Assembly (NCBI GenBank): GCA_014526335.1
Contig: JACTAT010000218.1
Coordinates: 529,879 to 593,878 of the forward strand
Length of the DNA: 64,000 nt
Source of the DNA: Chrysaora quinquecirrha
Taxonomy: Eukaryota; Cnidaria; Scyphozoa; Semaeostomeae; Pelagiidae
Direction: 5' to 3'
Both the position numbers and the translations under genes were made by a program. Numbering within the stretch: position 1 is the first letter of the stretch; every line of letters starts with the position of its first letter. The notes beneath the pieces were generated by a model. That model was not told the origin of the DNA. It ran no database searches and worked only from the letters and a program-made list of their open reading frames with translations. This document shows, in pieces, positions 1-10,799 of the stretch.

Positions 1-1
1 T

Positions 2-184
2 AATACGCTAGAAAAAAAGAGCAATCCTTTTATGTTGACAAGAATAATAAGGTTTGCAAATGATAGTAATGAAAACGTTGACTTTTTAATTCGTATGATA
101 GAATTTAAAGAAATTATAGACAGAGTGGTGAGTAGTTTCCCAGAACGAATAATGCTAAGAGTTACTCAATCATCTGGACGCTAA
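2..184 (+). CDS. 3' end of an unidentified Polinton ORF
   Basis: An open frame enters from the window edge and ends at TAA 182-184, giving about 60 residues with no recognisable domain. It is rich in Asn, Ile, Glu and Phe. It sits upstream of the packaging ATPase remnant in the same orientation as the virion genes, so it is probably an accessory gene of Polinton 1. No start is visible. It is not similar by eye to the ORF at the matching place in Polinton 2 (47171-47580). Confidence 0.4.
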   Translation, partial: NTLEKKSNPFMLTRIIRFANDSNENVDFLIRMIEFKEIIDRVVSSFPERIMLRVTQSSGR

Positions 185-287
185 CTGTTTACATCATTCA
201 AAGAAGAAATCTGTTATAAAACCCTTAGTGATTGACTCTATTTGTCTCATCTTGTATATTGTTTCATGTTAATTAATTGTTGTTGAT

Positions 288-780
288 ATGATAAATTCGA
301 TTATTGAAACGGAAAATGAAGTTGATGATTTACATGATGCTTCTATCTATTTAAAAACTATAAGAGAATATACCAACAGATTAACAATTAGTATAATAAA
401 AGAAGCGCATTCCTTTATCATATACCAAAACTATGGTGAATTTGCGCAAAAACAGCGAATAACATGTTTCAAGAAAGAATACTTTGAATATTGTAAACCT
501 GAAGATATTGAGAAAGAACTTGCTAAACTCTTAGATGATAGAAAAATTCAACCTCATGAATTTCTGCAAAAGTTTTTACAAATACATCCTTTCCCATACA
601 TCCTTGACATTTACAATGATGTGATACAACAGCAAGAATGTACGGCTACTTACTTTGTGATTTCACACAATCGATTGGAGAAGATATGAGATTTCGCACC
701 AATATTTTCCCTAATGAAGCTCTTGTAGTGGTGTACAAGTCTAAAAAAGGTTATAAATGGGGATCAGCAATTCAGTAAGA
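288..780 (+). pseudogene. Unknown N-terminal ORF fused to the tail of an A32-like packaging ATPase
   Basis: The ORF at 288-689 starts with about 100 residues I do not recognise. From about 600 onward the DNA matches the C-terminal part of the packaging ATPase seen on the minus strand at 46363-46700 in Polinton 2 (the LDIYND segment and the stretch reaching YKSKKGYK). The Walker A and B regions are missing here, so a deletion has joined a neighbouring ORF to the ATPase tail. The frame also shifts inside the matching part: the ORF stops at 689 while the ATPase-like tail continues in another frame to about 777. In a working Polinton this enzyme pumps DNA into capsids; this copy cannot. Confidence 0.6.
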
Positions 781-788
781 CAGTAAAA

Positions 789-1420
789 ATGGATTCTTTT
801 GAAAAGATAGTCATGGAACCAAGCAAATCTGACGATGAACCAGTGAAGAAAAAGCCTAAAAAGATTATAAATAAAGGAAAAAAGTGCAAGAAAAGAAAGC
901 AACGAAGAAAAAAGTGTACACATGTTAAATTGTTAGAATTTAACAACAAACCTCTAAAAAGAAAGACTGCAAAAGAAATTGTCAATGCATTTAAAGAAAT
1001 TTTATCCGTAAGAAAACCTAAAAAGGTACGATCGAATAAAGGCAGCGAGTTTATAAACAAAGAATTCCAAGCTTTAAAACGGTATTGGATTTTACACTGC
1101 AAATAATGAAGTAAAGGCAGCAATTGTTGAACGATTTAACAGAACATTAAAAGGACGAATCTTTAGATACCTTACAGCACAAAATACATTGGGATATATT
1201 GATAATTTGCAAAATTTGTCAACACATATAATAACACATACCACAGATCTATTGGTATGAGACCTTCTGAAGTCAACCAAGACAATGTCGACACTGTTGG
1301 AAAAAGACTGTTTAAAAAAGAAACCAGAAAAAATAGAAAAGCTTTCCAAAACTGGACATTATGTAAGGTTGAGTTTGAAGAAGAGAATGTTTAAGAAAGG
1401 TTACTTACAAAAAAAATGAG
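789..1420 (+). pseudogene. Polinton retrovirus-type integrase, internally deleted
   Basis: It begins at ATG 789 with a Lys/Arg-rich head, then jumps to the second half of an rve integrase core. Visible core pieces are SNKGSEF, where the catalytic Asp expected in this motif is Asn, and after a frameshift near 1105 AAIVERFNRTLK with the third acidic residue. The zinc-binding head, the first catalytic Asp and most of the chromodomain are gone. Polinton 2 (38800-39796 and 46182-46334) keeps a fuller version with a chromodomain, which supports the family call. The integrase would insert element DNA into the host; this copy is dead. Confidence 0.75.
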
Positions 1421-2252
1421 TATGTAACAGTCATGGATGAAGAGGGAAAATTGCTTGATTGGGGTATAAATGATTTTTTTAATGAAATTTTTCTTTTAAT
1501 CTTGATAAAGAAATTATTGAAACACGCGATAATACTCTAATGTATTATGAATTCAAAAGGCTTTTCAATGACAGAGTATTGAATTTCCCTGAGTTTGGTT
1601 ATGAGCTCAGTATCCAAAACATGTCATCAGTATCATTGATTGGTGGAAAAATACAGTTTGAAATGAAAGATGATTTGATTTCATTGGGATATTCAACATA
1701 TCAAGGAAAGCCACTGAAATTTACCAGTGCACTTCTCGTGAAATTTCAAGACCTTTGGCTCATTTCCTTGGTTTGGAAGGTCAAACGAATCACACATTCC
1801 CAAATGGTTCAATATTGACATACTTTGAATACAAGACTTCTGACAGCATAGAACCTCATCAGGCTATGTATCTGATGGTATATGAGAAGAAGGCAGATGG
1901 CGATCCGTTAACCGGAGGAAAGATCAACTGTTTGAGTAGAATAAAGAATGGTGTTCATCTAAATGAACATACATCTATAAATATAGAATGCGATCTATTG
2001 AAAAGCAACTACCTTGGTGGTATTTCAGAAAAGGCAAGTTTTGAGAAAACTAACATTTTAAGATACAGATCTCGATACGAATGTTAGATATTATGCTCCA
2101 AAGAATATAATTTTCACACCACTGCAGAGGTTGCAGTTTCAACAAATTCCAATAAGATTGGTAGTAGATGATGGGAATTAACATCTCTCTATTCCGCAAA
2201 GCAATATATTGGACAAACATCACTAACAGTTAGAATTAGACCCGTAATATGA
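1420..2252 (+). pseudogene. Penton-like structural protein, second small-capsid-like gene, broken
   Basis: Three open pieces in different frames (about 1420-1540, 1540-1818, 1755-2087, then to TGA 2250-2252) match in order the Polinton 2 gene on the minus strand at 37791-38770. That copy starts with a short hydrophobic/aromatic stretch containing WEMALLQI, much like WEVALVEM in the minor capsid gene at 2604. I infer a paralogue of the penton/minor capsid jelly-roll protein, not proven. The 5' end is lost where the integrase tail was deleted into it. Its stop overlaps the next start as ATGA. Confidence 0.5.
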
Positions 2253-2611
2253 ATGTAACTTTAAATAATAGACATGTAAATTCTGTTAATCCACTTCCAG
2301 TGGATACCAGTCGGAAATGTAGCATGATTGCTTGTACGCTATATCGAAAAGAAAAAGATGAGAATGCAAAAATGTTTGCTGTTTGTTGTGATTTCATTAT
2401 AGGTAAGGATGCTGTTCCTCTATTGGGTCTAGTTATTGACGATTCGAAATCGATTCATAGATCAACTATAAATCCTGCATCGTATAGAGTAACAAGATCT
2501 GATATAAAATCATTTGATATTAAAATCATCAACTGGGAAACGTTGGAAGATATATCGGATAAATTTGAAGACAATTGTCAGATTGACTTGTATTTCAGCA
2601 AAGATGATTAA
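2249..2611 (+). CDS. Small Polinton ORF, 120 residues, unknown function
   Basis: Intact ORF starting at ATG 2249, overlapping the preceding stop (ATGA) and itself overlapped by the next start at 2604. These tight junctions suit a polycistronic late-gene block. A second copy, truncated by the assembly gap, lies in Polinton 2 at 37585-37794, so the gene is a regular part of this lineage. The protein is acidic at its C terminus (ending KDD) with no membrane segment or known motif. Its place between the two penton-like genes suggests a virion or assembly role, which is inference only. Confidence 0.65.
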   Translation: MNVTLNNRHVNSVNPLPVDTSRKCSMIACTLYRKEKDENAKMFAVCCDFIIGKDAVPLLGLVIDDSKSIHRSTINPASYRVTRSDIKSFDIKIINWETLEDISDKFEDNCQIDLYFSKDD

Positions 2612-3649
2612 TGACTTTTATCTTACATGTTCCAACGATTCAAATTCAGCAATAAAACTTAAAGAACAATTACATTTATATGGAAAATGGGAGGTGGCAT
2701 TAGTGGAAATGGTCTACCAACTGAGCGATAGATTTGTATTTAATCATGCAGAATTCAAATATAGGAAATATGAACCCTGGCGAATGATGGGATTTTTCCA
2801 AATTGGTACTGACAAGGTCGGTTTTGAAGATTTGAATGTGAGATTGGTAATATCCAATGAATATACAAAGAAATGGAATCAAGCTGCTGATAAGCGAGAG
2901 TATTATGTATGTCTTATCAGAGAGTATTATCACAGAGGGAGATGCCGTTCACACATTAACAATGAGAGATATTGTTTCAATTATGAATGAAGACATTCGG
3001 GCGTAAGAGGGAAGAGTAAAAGAATATGTAAAAGAATTAGGTAAAAGCGTAAGAGGGAAGAGTAAAAGAATATGTAAAAGAATTAGGTTTGTCTTACGAA
3101 GGTCTGCCAAAGTTTTCAATTGTAGATTCAAAAATCAAGATAACCTTTCCAAAGTATGTTGAAAGAGTTGTATTGGGAAAAGATTTGTGTAAATTGTTCG
3201 GTTTCGTTGAAGCTACAGAAGAATATAATAATAACATGAATAATGTTTATTACAGAGATGTGAGATGGACACCATGTCCATTTACTAGAACTTATCTACA
3301 CAAACCATTAACAGATTATGTATTCAACGCAATTGAAAGAACGACTGATGTGGTGGGTGATGAACATTTCCAAGTCAACGTAGAAGGGAAGAATATGTTT
3401 ATATATTGCTCCTTGTTAGACTATCGAGTAGTTGGAAAAATTAGCAAGCCACTGCTACGCTTCATTCCGTTGAAACTTAACAAGCATGTTGTAAATTTAG
3501 TGGAATTTGAAAATTTGTTCTACTATCCATTGTTATACAACGATATCAACGAATTTTCTATAAAATTCTGCAACGAGTTGGGAAAAGAGATACAATTCTA
3601 CAAAACAAAGACAACATTCTTGCTACACTTTAGAAGGAAACATGTATGA
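2604..3649 (+). pseudogene. Polinton minor capsid (penton, single jelly-roll) protein
   Basis: It starts at ATG 2604 inside the end of the previous gene. The head has FYLTCSN followed by WEVALVEM, the pattern of Polinton penton proteins: a short N-terminal strand, then a W-E-V-A/G-L motif. The frame breaks near 2900-2990, where a 42-base segment is duplicated (3001-3088), and resumes to TGA 3647-3649. The C-terminal part (about 185 residues) is open and ends with a basic tail. Its stop overlaps the next gene by 8 bases. In the virion this protein would fill the five-fold vertices next to the major capsid protein. Confidence 0.6.
3001..3088. repeat. 42-bp direct duplication inside the minor capsid gene
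   Basis: The segment at 3001-3042 is repeated exactly at 3047-3088 with a 4-base spacer. The 46-base offset is not a multiple of three, so the duplication itself breaks the reading frame. Confidence 0.9.
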
Positions 3650-4184
3650 TCTCCCAATTTACAAATCAACTCCGTATTTTTACAGTTACCAGCGTGGAAG
3701 AGAAGTAGGTAGTATTTTCAGGAAAGCTGGATGTATTTTTAAAAGAGCTGTTAAAGCTGCAATGCCAACTTTAAAGAAGCAAGGTGTAAAAGCTGTGGAC
3801 AAAATTTTGAAACCTGTTTTAGAAGAAGAAGGAGAGAAGGCAGTCAATCGGATATTAGCTGGTGAGCATGTTGGAGAAGTTGCAAAAGATACTGCCAAAT
3901 CTTCTATGAGAGGAATTAAAAGGAAGGCTACTGAAAAAATTGCCGATGTTGTGAAGAAATCTGTAAAGAAATCGTCTGCTGGTAAGAAATCGACTGCTGG
4001 TAAGAAATCGACTGCTGGTAAGAAATCAAGGGTTCGTCCTAAAAGATCTATAAAAGAAAGCACCATGCAGGGGATATTCATACCTAAGCAGCCGGTGAAG
4101 AAAATAAGAGCTAAGAAAGCTAAGCAATCTGATTTGAAAGAAACTTTGTTGAAGAAACTGTTGAAGAAGAAATTGCAACAATGA
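3642..4184 (+). CDS. Basic Lys/Ala-rich putative virion protein (pVI/pX-like)
   Basis: Intact 180-residue ORF from ATG 3642. The head has a YQRG-like motif followed by G-x-I-F-R-K-A, then an amphipathic K/A/V-rich region (about residues 25-75), a run of three exact hexapeptide repeats of the KKSTAG type (about 110-127, from an 18-base tandem repeat), and a strongly basic tail. Polintons and adintoviruses usually carry such a small basic protein just before the major capsid gene; it is thought to be a membrane-active or DNA-condensing virion component. It overlaps the minor capsid stop and shares ATGA with the next start. The exact role is inference. Confidence 0.7.
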   Translation: MYDLPIYKSTPYFYSYQRGREVGSIFRKAGCIFKRAVKAAMPTLKKQGVKAVDKILKPVLEEEGEKAVNRILAGEHVGEVAKDTAKSSMRGIKRKATEKIADVVKKSVKKSSAGKKSTAGKKSTAGKKSRVRPKRSIKESTMQGIFIPKQPVKKIRAKKAKQSDLKETLLKKLLKKKLQQ

Positions 4185-5400
4185 GCATAAAGCCAGAATA
4201 TACTGAATGTCCTAGTGAAAGTTTGGATTTATTCTGCCCACCAGTAATTCAAAACGATGTCAAATATTTTAAAGATGTTGAATATTTTCCACAAACTGCT
4301 GCTCTCAATGCCTCAAAACAAACTGTTGTGTTTGACATTCCTGCTCAGCCTGATCATATGATTGTATTGAATCATTCTTATTTCGTCTCGACTCTGGCCA
4401 TTCAAAGAGTTGATGGAAGTGATATTGGAAAAACCACCACAGAATTTGCTGGAGTAATAAATAATATTGGTCAATCCATGTGGAAGCAGATAGAGTTGGT
4501 TTTGAATGACACTCCCATCACAGAAGCAAATCGAATGTATGCCTATCAATCTGACTTGGAAACAATTCTAATGTTTGATGAAACCGAGCTGAAAACTATA
4601 TGAAAATGACAAACTGGGTCAGTGAAACGATGGGTAAAGAAAATGTTGGCTTTCCAACAACCACATCATCATCTAAAAATCTGGGTTTAAATGCGAGATC
4701 TTCACCATTTGATGATAGTGAAAAGGTTAAAGTGTTGACAAAACCTCATGTTAACATTTGCAATCAAAGCAAATACTTGCTGCCTGGGTTCGTCTTCAAT
4801 GGCGATTGAGTCCAAACAGTGATGTGTTTTGTTTGATGAGGAAAACTGGAAACACTTCACGTCTGTACATTTCTGAAGTCAAACTGGTGCTTCGTCACAT
4901 ACATGTTAAAGATGATGTATTGAAAGGAATTGAAAGAACGCTTATGAAAACTGATGCAATTTACCCAGTCTGTCAACCTCACATGGCAAGATACTTAATC
5001 AATACCGCAATAACCAGTTGGGTTCAAGATAATGTGTTCAATGGAAAGATACCAAACACATTGTTTTTTGCACTGGTCGATAATTCATCATTCAATGGAG
5101 TGGATGAAGGAAATCCGTTTGAGTTTTAACATGTTTCTGTTTCTGCCATTCAAATGACTGTTGACAATCAAGAAGTTACCCCACCGCTAAGATTGAATTA
5201 TGATGACGATGATTACTTTGATGCCTACAGTCGCTTTGTGACCAGCTTGAATAATTCACCTAGCCTAATTGATTACCATAGATTCAAACAAGGATTGGCA
5301 ATCTATGGGTTTGATTTGAAGCGGAAAGGAAACTGTGCAGATAAGCAATATTTAAGCAATATTTGCTTAAAAGAGAGGGTAATCTGAGAATAAGTATAAA
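4181..5400 (+). pseudogene. Polinton major capsid protein (double jelly-roll), frameshifted
   Basis: It starts at ATG 4181 overlapping the previous stop. Four pieces in succession read as one protein: 4181-4603, 4600-4809, about 4790-5128, and 5154-5387. Landmarks are ELDLF-like SLDLFCPP near residue 14, INNIGQSMWKQIEL near 90, the strand VKLVLRHIHV and the later ARYLINTAI and NPFEF segments. Order and spacing fit the Polinton major capsid family related to adintovirus hexons. Breaks: frameshifts near 4600 and 4800, a TAA stop near 5128, and a lost C-terminal end. It would form the capsid shell; this copy is inactive. Confidence 0.8.
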
Positions 5401-5498
5401 TTTTGCAAGCGCTGTTAACAGTTTGTGAACATTGTAATTTTGGGTGAATTTGATAGGGAAATTGATAGTCATAAAAACGTCATTCAAGATTGGTAATT

Positions 5499-5957
5499 AT
5501 GGATGATATAACGATTAATAACTTACTTGCAAAAGGTGAAAAGCTACCTCATTTCCATGGCGTCTTCTGGAAAGATGAAATTAAAAACATCGACATTCAT
5601 TCTCTACCTTGTTTATTCATTTTCAATGAAGATAATTTTACTGGTAAAGGAACCCACTGGGTAGCTGTCTATATTGCCGAGGATGGTCGATTGGATTTCT
5701 ATGATTCGTTTGGTGAACCTCCTATGTTGAAAGAATTTCTAGACTTTATTAGCCCGTTCAAGCTCGCTTATAATAAGGTTCAAGCTCAATCCAATGAGAC
5801 TGCTACATGTGGACAACACTGTATATTCTTTTTAATTAATAGAACAAAAAACGTTTCAATGAACTCATTGATTAATAAATATTTCAACATTGAGTACAAG
5901 TTAGATAACGATTTATTTGTTTACAACTATGTTAAACAAAGATATAATTCAAAATAA
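5499..5957 (+). CDS. Adenain-like (C5/Ulp1-fold) maturation cysteine protease
   Basis: Intact 152-residue ORF. I chose ATG 5499 rather than the upstream TTG. The catalytic residues are visible in family order: His in THWVAVYI (about residue 50), Asp in FYDSFGE (about 69), and Gln-Cys in TCGQHCIFF (about 105-109). The length is typical of Polinton proteases, which cleave capsid precursors during virion maturation. It is the last plus-strand gene and converges on the polymerase, separated by a 33-bp tandem repeat. This is one of the few undamaged genes of the element. Confidence 0.88.
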   Translation: MDDITINNLLAKGEKLPHFHGVFWKDEIKNIDIHSLPCLFIFNEDNFTGKGTHWVAVYIAEDGRLDFYDSFGEPPMLKEFLDFISPFKLAYNKVQAQSNETATCGQHCIFFLINRTKNVSMNSLINKYFNIEYKLDNDLFVYNYVKQRYNSK

Positions 5958-5978
5958 TGTTAAAACGGTTCGTTATAA

Positions 5979-6110
5979 CAGTTTAGAATAATGTTACAGC
6001 AATTTGTTAAACAGTTTAGAATAATGTTACAACAGTCTGTTAAACAGTTTAGAATAATGTTACAATAGTCTTTTAAACAGTTTAGAATAAAGTTAAAACG
6101 GTTTGTTAAA
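5979..6110. repeat. 33-bp tandem repeat, four units, between convergent genes
   Basis: Four adjacent 33-base units each begin CAGTTTAGAATAA and end near TTAAA; a fifth degenerate unit precedes them from about 5946. It lies in the 22-165 bases separating the protease stop from the polymerase stop. It could hold the polyadenylation or termination signals of both converging transcripts. Confidence 0.85.
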
Positions 6111-6122
6111 AAATTTAAATGT

Positions 6123-9100
6123 TCAATCAATTTTTTCTTCTTCACAGCATCTTTCTAGTGAATAATGTCCATATGGCAGCGTGCTAAATCCATCGTCAAG
6201 AATGTATCTTTTATCATCAAAGGAATTCAGTGATGTCATTTTTCTTTCCCTAGTGTATATGGTGTCACAGTCTGATTCAATGTTGCGTTGAGTGTGTGCA
6301 TCAACTCTCCTTTCCATCAAACATTTCACATAATCCTCATGCTTCATTTGATTCTTCACAACATACTTTTTTATTCCTTTGGCTCTTTTGATCGTATTTC
6401 CATCATCAATTTGGCAGCTATACATCTTTGATCGCAATCCAACAAATTCCTTCATTCCCACACCACCAAGCTCGTCTTTCACTTTCCTGATAACTTTCTT
6501 GTTTCTTGTAGAGTAATTTGGATGTTCTTTATCATAATTGCTGAAATCGAATCCATCTTTGTGATCTTTCAATACTTTATGGACTTGATCTTTAGACATT
6601 GGTATGTCGTAGATGAAACTATCAGTATCCATGTAGCATAGCTCAACATTTGGAAGGTTTGGCTTTGCAAAGTTATAATGGAAATCATACAATATGCAGA
6701 AACCAAGATACATTGGTTTATTGAGTGTAACATTCCTCAACTTTTTCTCAACCAAAAGCGTGACTTCTTTGATTTCAATTACTCTGTAAAAGTTTGGATT
6801 TCTTACCCATTTTCTCAAGACTATTCCATCAGTGCCGATATCAAAGTTACAATGATTTTCCATCGTCTTCCCAAACACGGAGTTGTTCATACACTTGAAA
6901 AGATCTTTTTCAAAGTAGTTTCTTGCATGTGTTCTCTTCTGAATATTAAAATCAATATATTGTTTCAACCATAGACTTTGCTTGAAGTCAATGATTTCAT
7001 GAACTTTTGTCAGCTTCAAACCCAATTCCAAACACTGTCTCAAATTTCTTTCATGCATGAGGTATTCTTCTTTGTTGAATAGATTTGGTACTAGCTTCGG
7101 TGTTGACTTAAACTTTTTTCCATTGAAAAGTTTTTGTGAGCGTTCTTTTGAGGTTCTGATAGCATGTCTTCTTGAACTTGCAATCTTTGAGGCGCCAATG
7201 GTAGATCTGCATGATGATCGTGTTACTCGGCTGGATATTCCAAATCGACTTTTAGAATATAACCAACATCTTTATTCGATCTTGTTAGCAAAGCGTGGAT
7301 GTCTGTATTTCGGATTTCTTCTTGTGTAAATTGCTTGAAACCACCGTATGGTATTGGTTGCAACATTGCCCATCCATAGAGATTGTTTGCATCCAGATAC
7401 ATTAGCATGTGGTTTTCTGTTGATTTGGCATGCTGTTTCACTGCTATCGAGACACCACCACGAATGCCATCTTCAATCATAAGTAGAATGTCCTTCTTTT
7501 CTTCGGATAACAATTCCAGCTTCACACCGGTCATCTTCAGCATTGCATCCCAGGCCAGAGAAAGAGCAGTTAGATAATGTGCAGGATCGAGTCCGTAGAA
7601 TTCCAGACTTTGTGCTCTGAACAATTCAAATATATCAGTCAACAGCAACACATCGGTTTTCAAGTACAGTTCATGATAATCTTGAAACGTCTGACAGTTG
7701 AAGAATTGCAAAACCTGCTGAGCATGTTCATAATCTTCATCAGTGATGTTAGAATCATTGAGTTTGTTGTATGCCAACAATCATTTGTTGGCATGCCAAC
7801 AATCATTGTGTAAAATGCTTCTTTCGGTGGTAGAGATGTTTCCTCCATTTTCTCTGCACTATCCACCCAATCCTAGGGATAAACACCTTTTCTTGTCAGC
7901 AACTCAAATTCTTTCTTAACTTCTTCAGCTTCAGCATCTGTCAAATCTCTCTTTGATGGTATTTTCCAATTTCTATAATCTAGAACATGTTCATCTTTTA
8001 GCGGGTTTTTACATATAACACCAGGTTCCAACATTCCTTGGCGTTCTCTTTTCAATTCTGCAACTCTTTCCTGTTCATTTCTTGGTACATCAGGATACTG
8101 TTGTTGAGTAATCTCATCATGTAGGTAACCTTTCACAGAGACAAATTGTTCTTTCGGTAGGTTGTTGGCTAGCGTTGCCAAACTTGTACTCAGAAATGCA
8201 AAGGAGTCGATGTATTTGATTCCATGAATATTTCTTTCCTTACCATTTTCATTCACGTCAGTATGGGCACCAATCTCTGCAGTCATGATCTTTTCTTTCG
8301 AATTTGCAATGACCTTTGTATTTCCGCCTCTCAAATTCTTCAGAACATGGTGCATGTCATACCCTTTCAGATTGTGGAAGACAATCAGAATCGTGTGAGC
8401 GTTTGCTATTATATTTAGATGATTAAAGTTGCAATACTTACAAGCTGGACCTCTGTATTTCCCAGTAATGTGGCAATGATCCTTGAATTTCTTTACATCG
8501 CTACCATCAAATAACTGCTTGCAGCAATAGCAGTGTGTAGCTATATCATGCCTTGTGTTTTCTTCAGGTGTTAATATAATCATCCGCATGGTTTATTTGA
8601 ACACTTTCCGGATTTCCTCATTCAATTCATCTAGCCTATTCATCAACACCTCCATGCAGTCTTCACCAGTATAACATTCCAACGGTTGATGCCATCTATC
8701 ATCAATACATGTAACAGAAATACAATAACTGATCGGATTGTGTTCTTGATAAGCAGCTCTTCTGTTTGAGCTTTCGAGAATGGATTCCATATCTGCATAG
8801 ATGATAAATGGTAGCCTGCTCTGATGTTTGAAATGTTCAAACTTTAATTCTGTATCTTGAGGATATTCAACAGCTTGAAGGGTCTGACATAGCTTTTCAT
8901 GCTTTTCCAACCTTTCTTAGTTGTACACCCCGAACAGCATAGAGGACAGTAAAAACGTTTTTGTTTATTTTTATGACCATCACAACCTGCTAAAAGACGA
9001 CTAAAGTCCTTTATCCAGCAATAGTGACTCTCACCATCCTCATTGAATACCAATAGCAAATGTACATGTTTTTTATGTTTAACTTCAGTTTTCCTTACAG

Positions 9101-9953
9101 GTACAATTGTACCATCTTCATCCACATAGATGTTGATTGAAATGTTGTTGTTTATTTCAAATGTATCAATCACCTTTTTATCGGTTGCTTTTACTCGATA
9201 TGTCAATCCTTCACAATTAAGTTCATCTGAGTATGGGTAATACTTTGAAACTCTCGGAGGATCTTTTGCTGGTGGATGTAGAGCAGATAGAATTGCCCAG
9301 ATGAAGCACTTATCATCTCTGTTCTGTACATTGATAACAGCCTTCTTGTTTTGGGTGTATGCAGGTAGTTGTAAATACTTTCCACCACAATTTGTTTCAT
9401 AATCAAACATCTTCACTTGCAATTTGGTAAACTTTGCAAATATCCAACAACTACCATTCCCCAAGAATTCATCAACCTTTTCTCGTAGTGTGTTGATAGC
9501 TTCAACTACCTGATCTTCAACATAGTCATACTCTGATCTTAACAACGCCTGCACGGTGGATCTGAATGTGGGTGGTGGCTCTGTAACAATAGGCTTATCA
9601 CCATACTTTTTAAATTCTGCATCGTTAGTGAGATAAGACTTTATCCCCTGCTTGTGGTTTTGTAATTCATCTTTAATTTCTCGAATGGTATGTTGTGTGA
9701 TTCTTACCCAGTCTTTAATATTTTCTTCTTTGGTATATATTCTAAATGCTTTCTTATCCATCTTGTTCATGTTACCTTCACTGACTCATTTATCTTGTTC
9801 TGCTGTTGACGGATGTATATCATGTGCTGTTTGCCTATGTGATGTGAGATTTAACATTCTGTCAAACAATTTCCCACATACATCGCAAGCGATTTTTCTT
9901 CGCTTACTATTATTATTAGCAGCTGAGCTCTCTTCTTCGTGTGACCTCTTCAT
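6123..9953 (-). pseudogene. Protein-primed family B DNA polymerase with N-terminal C2H2 finger, disrupted
   Basis: The gene reads right to left. ATG 9951-9953 opens a 55-residue head with a C2H2 zinc finger (C-x2-C-x12-H-x4-H) ending in TGA 9786-9788; the same frame continues as the 308-residue N-terminal region (9770-8844). Then come Exo I YADMES (about 8790), a CxxC pair and Exo II FHNLKGYD (about 8370), the pPolB TDVLLLTDIFE motif (about 7650), Pol A DANNLYGWAM (about 7390), Pol B KCMNNSVFGK (about 6890) and Pol C YMDTDSF (about 6630). Breaks: TGA at 9786, a frameshift near 8911, TAA at 8593-8595, a small duplication at 7771-7807 and frameshifts between 7058 and 7223. It replicated the element by protein priming; now dead. 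Confidence 0.92.
7771..7807. repeat. 22-bp offset duplication with hairpin inside the polymerase
   Basis: ATGCCAACAATCATT occurs at 7771-7785 and 7793-7807, and the stretch between forms a perfect 8-base-stem hairpin (GCCAACAA / TTGTTGGC). The insertion shifts the polymerase frame just before the exonuclease III region. Confidence 0.85.
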
Positions 9954-10407
9954 GACTAATTTGTAACAGAACTCATTTCGCTTCGATTTAAATAGATGAT
10001 TTGAACGTCACATTGAATTATTACACCATCATGATGAAATCCATAACAAAACAATTTAACCGGTTTTGAGTATAAAAAAACGTAGAGCTTTGAATTTAGT
10101 TGTAAAGTCATAATATTTGTAAGTAACTGATTAAAACAATGTATCACTTTAATTCAAGAATAGCACTGAGTGAAATTGAAGAAAATGATGACAGTCTTTG
10201 AGTTGTACAAAACTTCAAAATTGCGATGAATAGCGGAATCATTTTCGGGCATACTTAAAAGCTTTTTTCGTCTGACACTCCTCAGAGTATGAACGTCAGA
10301 AACAGACGGAAACAATAGACTAAGGCGGAATTTATACCCAGATGCGGCTCGAAATGCACCAATCAGAAAGAACGAAAAGCTGAATTGCCAATGATTCTGA
10401 AAAAATC

Positions 10408-10695
10408 ATGCAGCATGTCCCTACTAACATTCCTCTGCATAATTTTTGGCAAAGAGAGCAACCACCCCGTGGGTCTAAACAACAACCTAGTTTTAAACAT
10501 GATTCTGCCATAGGACAACATCTGCTCGATAACCCGATTAGTGCGGAAAATTACAGCGAGGATTTTTTCAGAATCATTGGTAAAGCAAGATCTTTGTTTC
10601 ACTTAGGGGTTTTGGAATCTGTCTACATCAAAACCAAAAGGCCGGTTCTGTGTAGACAGAAAGAGTTCGTTTTCTCACTTGGACTCTTCAAATAA
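10408..10695 (+). pseudogene. C-terminal fragment of a GIY-YIG-type endonuclease tail (Penelope-like retroelement)
   Basis: A 95-residue open frame contains SAIGQHLLDNP, then FRIIGKARSLFHLGVLES and LCRQKEFVFSLGLFK. This run of motifs (conserved H-L-L, a basic ARS-x-F-H-L step, a Y-I-K-T stretch, then Q-K-E-F-V) is what I know from the C-terminal endonuclease domain attached to reverse transcriptases of Penelope-like elements in aquatic invertebrates. The reverse transcriptase itself is absent. It fills the core of the inverted repeat, so it was probably captured or inserted there. Family call by recall, moderate confidence. Confidence 0.45.
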
Positions 10696-10799
10696 TTCAT
10701 TGGTTCTCCCGCTGTATCCGACCAGCTGATTGGTGTTTAAAACACAATGCCAATTCAGCTTTTCGTTCTTTCTGATTGGTGCATTTCAAGCCGCATCTG

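Larger units (their letters stand above)
1..10150. mobile_element. Polinton/Maverick element 1, left end outside window, decayed
   Basis: A self-synthesising DNA transposon of the Polinton/Maverick (adintovirus-like) class. Seen in order: ATPase tail, integrase fragment, a penton-like gene, a small ORF, minor capsid, basic protein, major capsid and protease on the plus strand, then a convergent protein-primed DNA polymerase B on the minus strand. Several plus-strand genes overlap by 4-8 bases, as in compact viral genomes. Most large genes carry frameshifts or stops, so this is a fossil, although the protease, the basic protein and the 120-residue ORF stay open. The left end lies outside the window. 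I could not find a convincing right terminus; coding similarity stops at 9953. Confidence 0.9.

Noticed and set aside
288..600. Reading the whole 133-residue ORF as a packaging ATPase
   Set aside because: Only the last part matches the ATPase; the first 100 residues do not, and no Walker motifs are present.
3686..4081. Minus-strand ORF opposite the basic virion protein
   Set aside because: Mirror of a Lys-rich tandem repeat; the plus frame has proper junctions with both neighbours.
5979..6110. CRISPR-like array
   Set aside because: Units are contiguous without unique spacers, and the context is a eukaryotic transposon.
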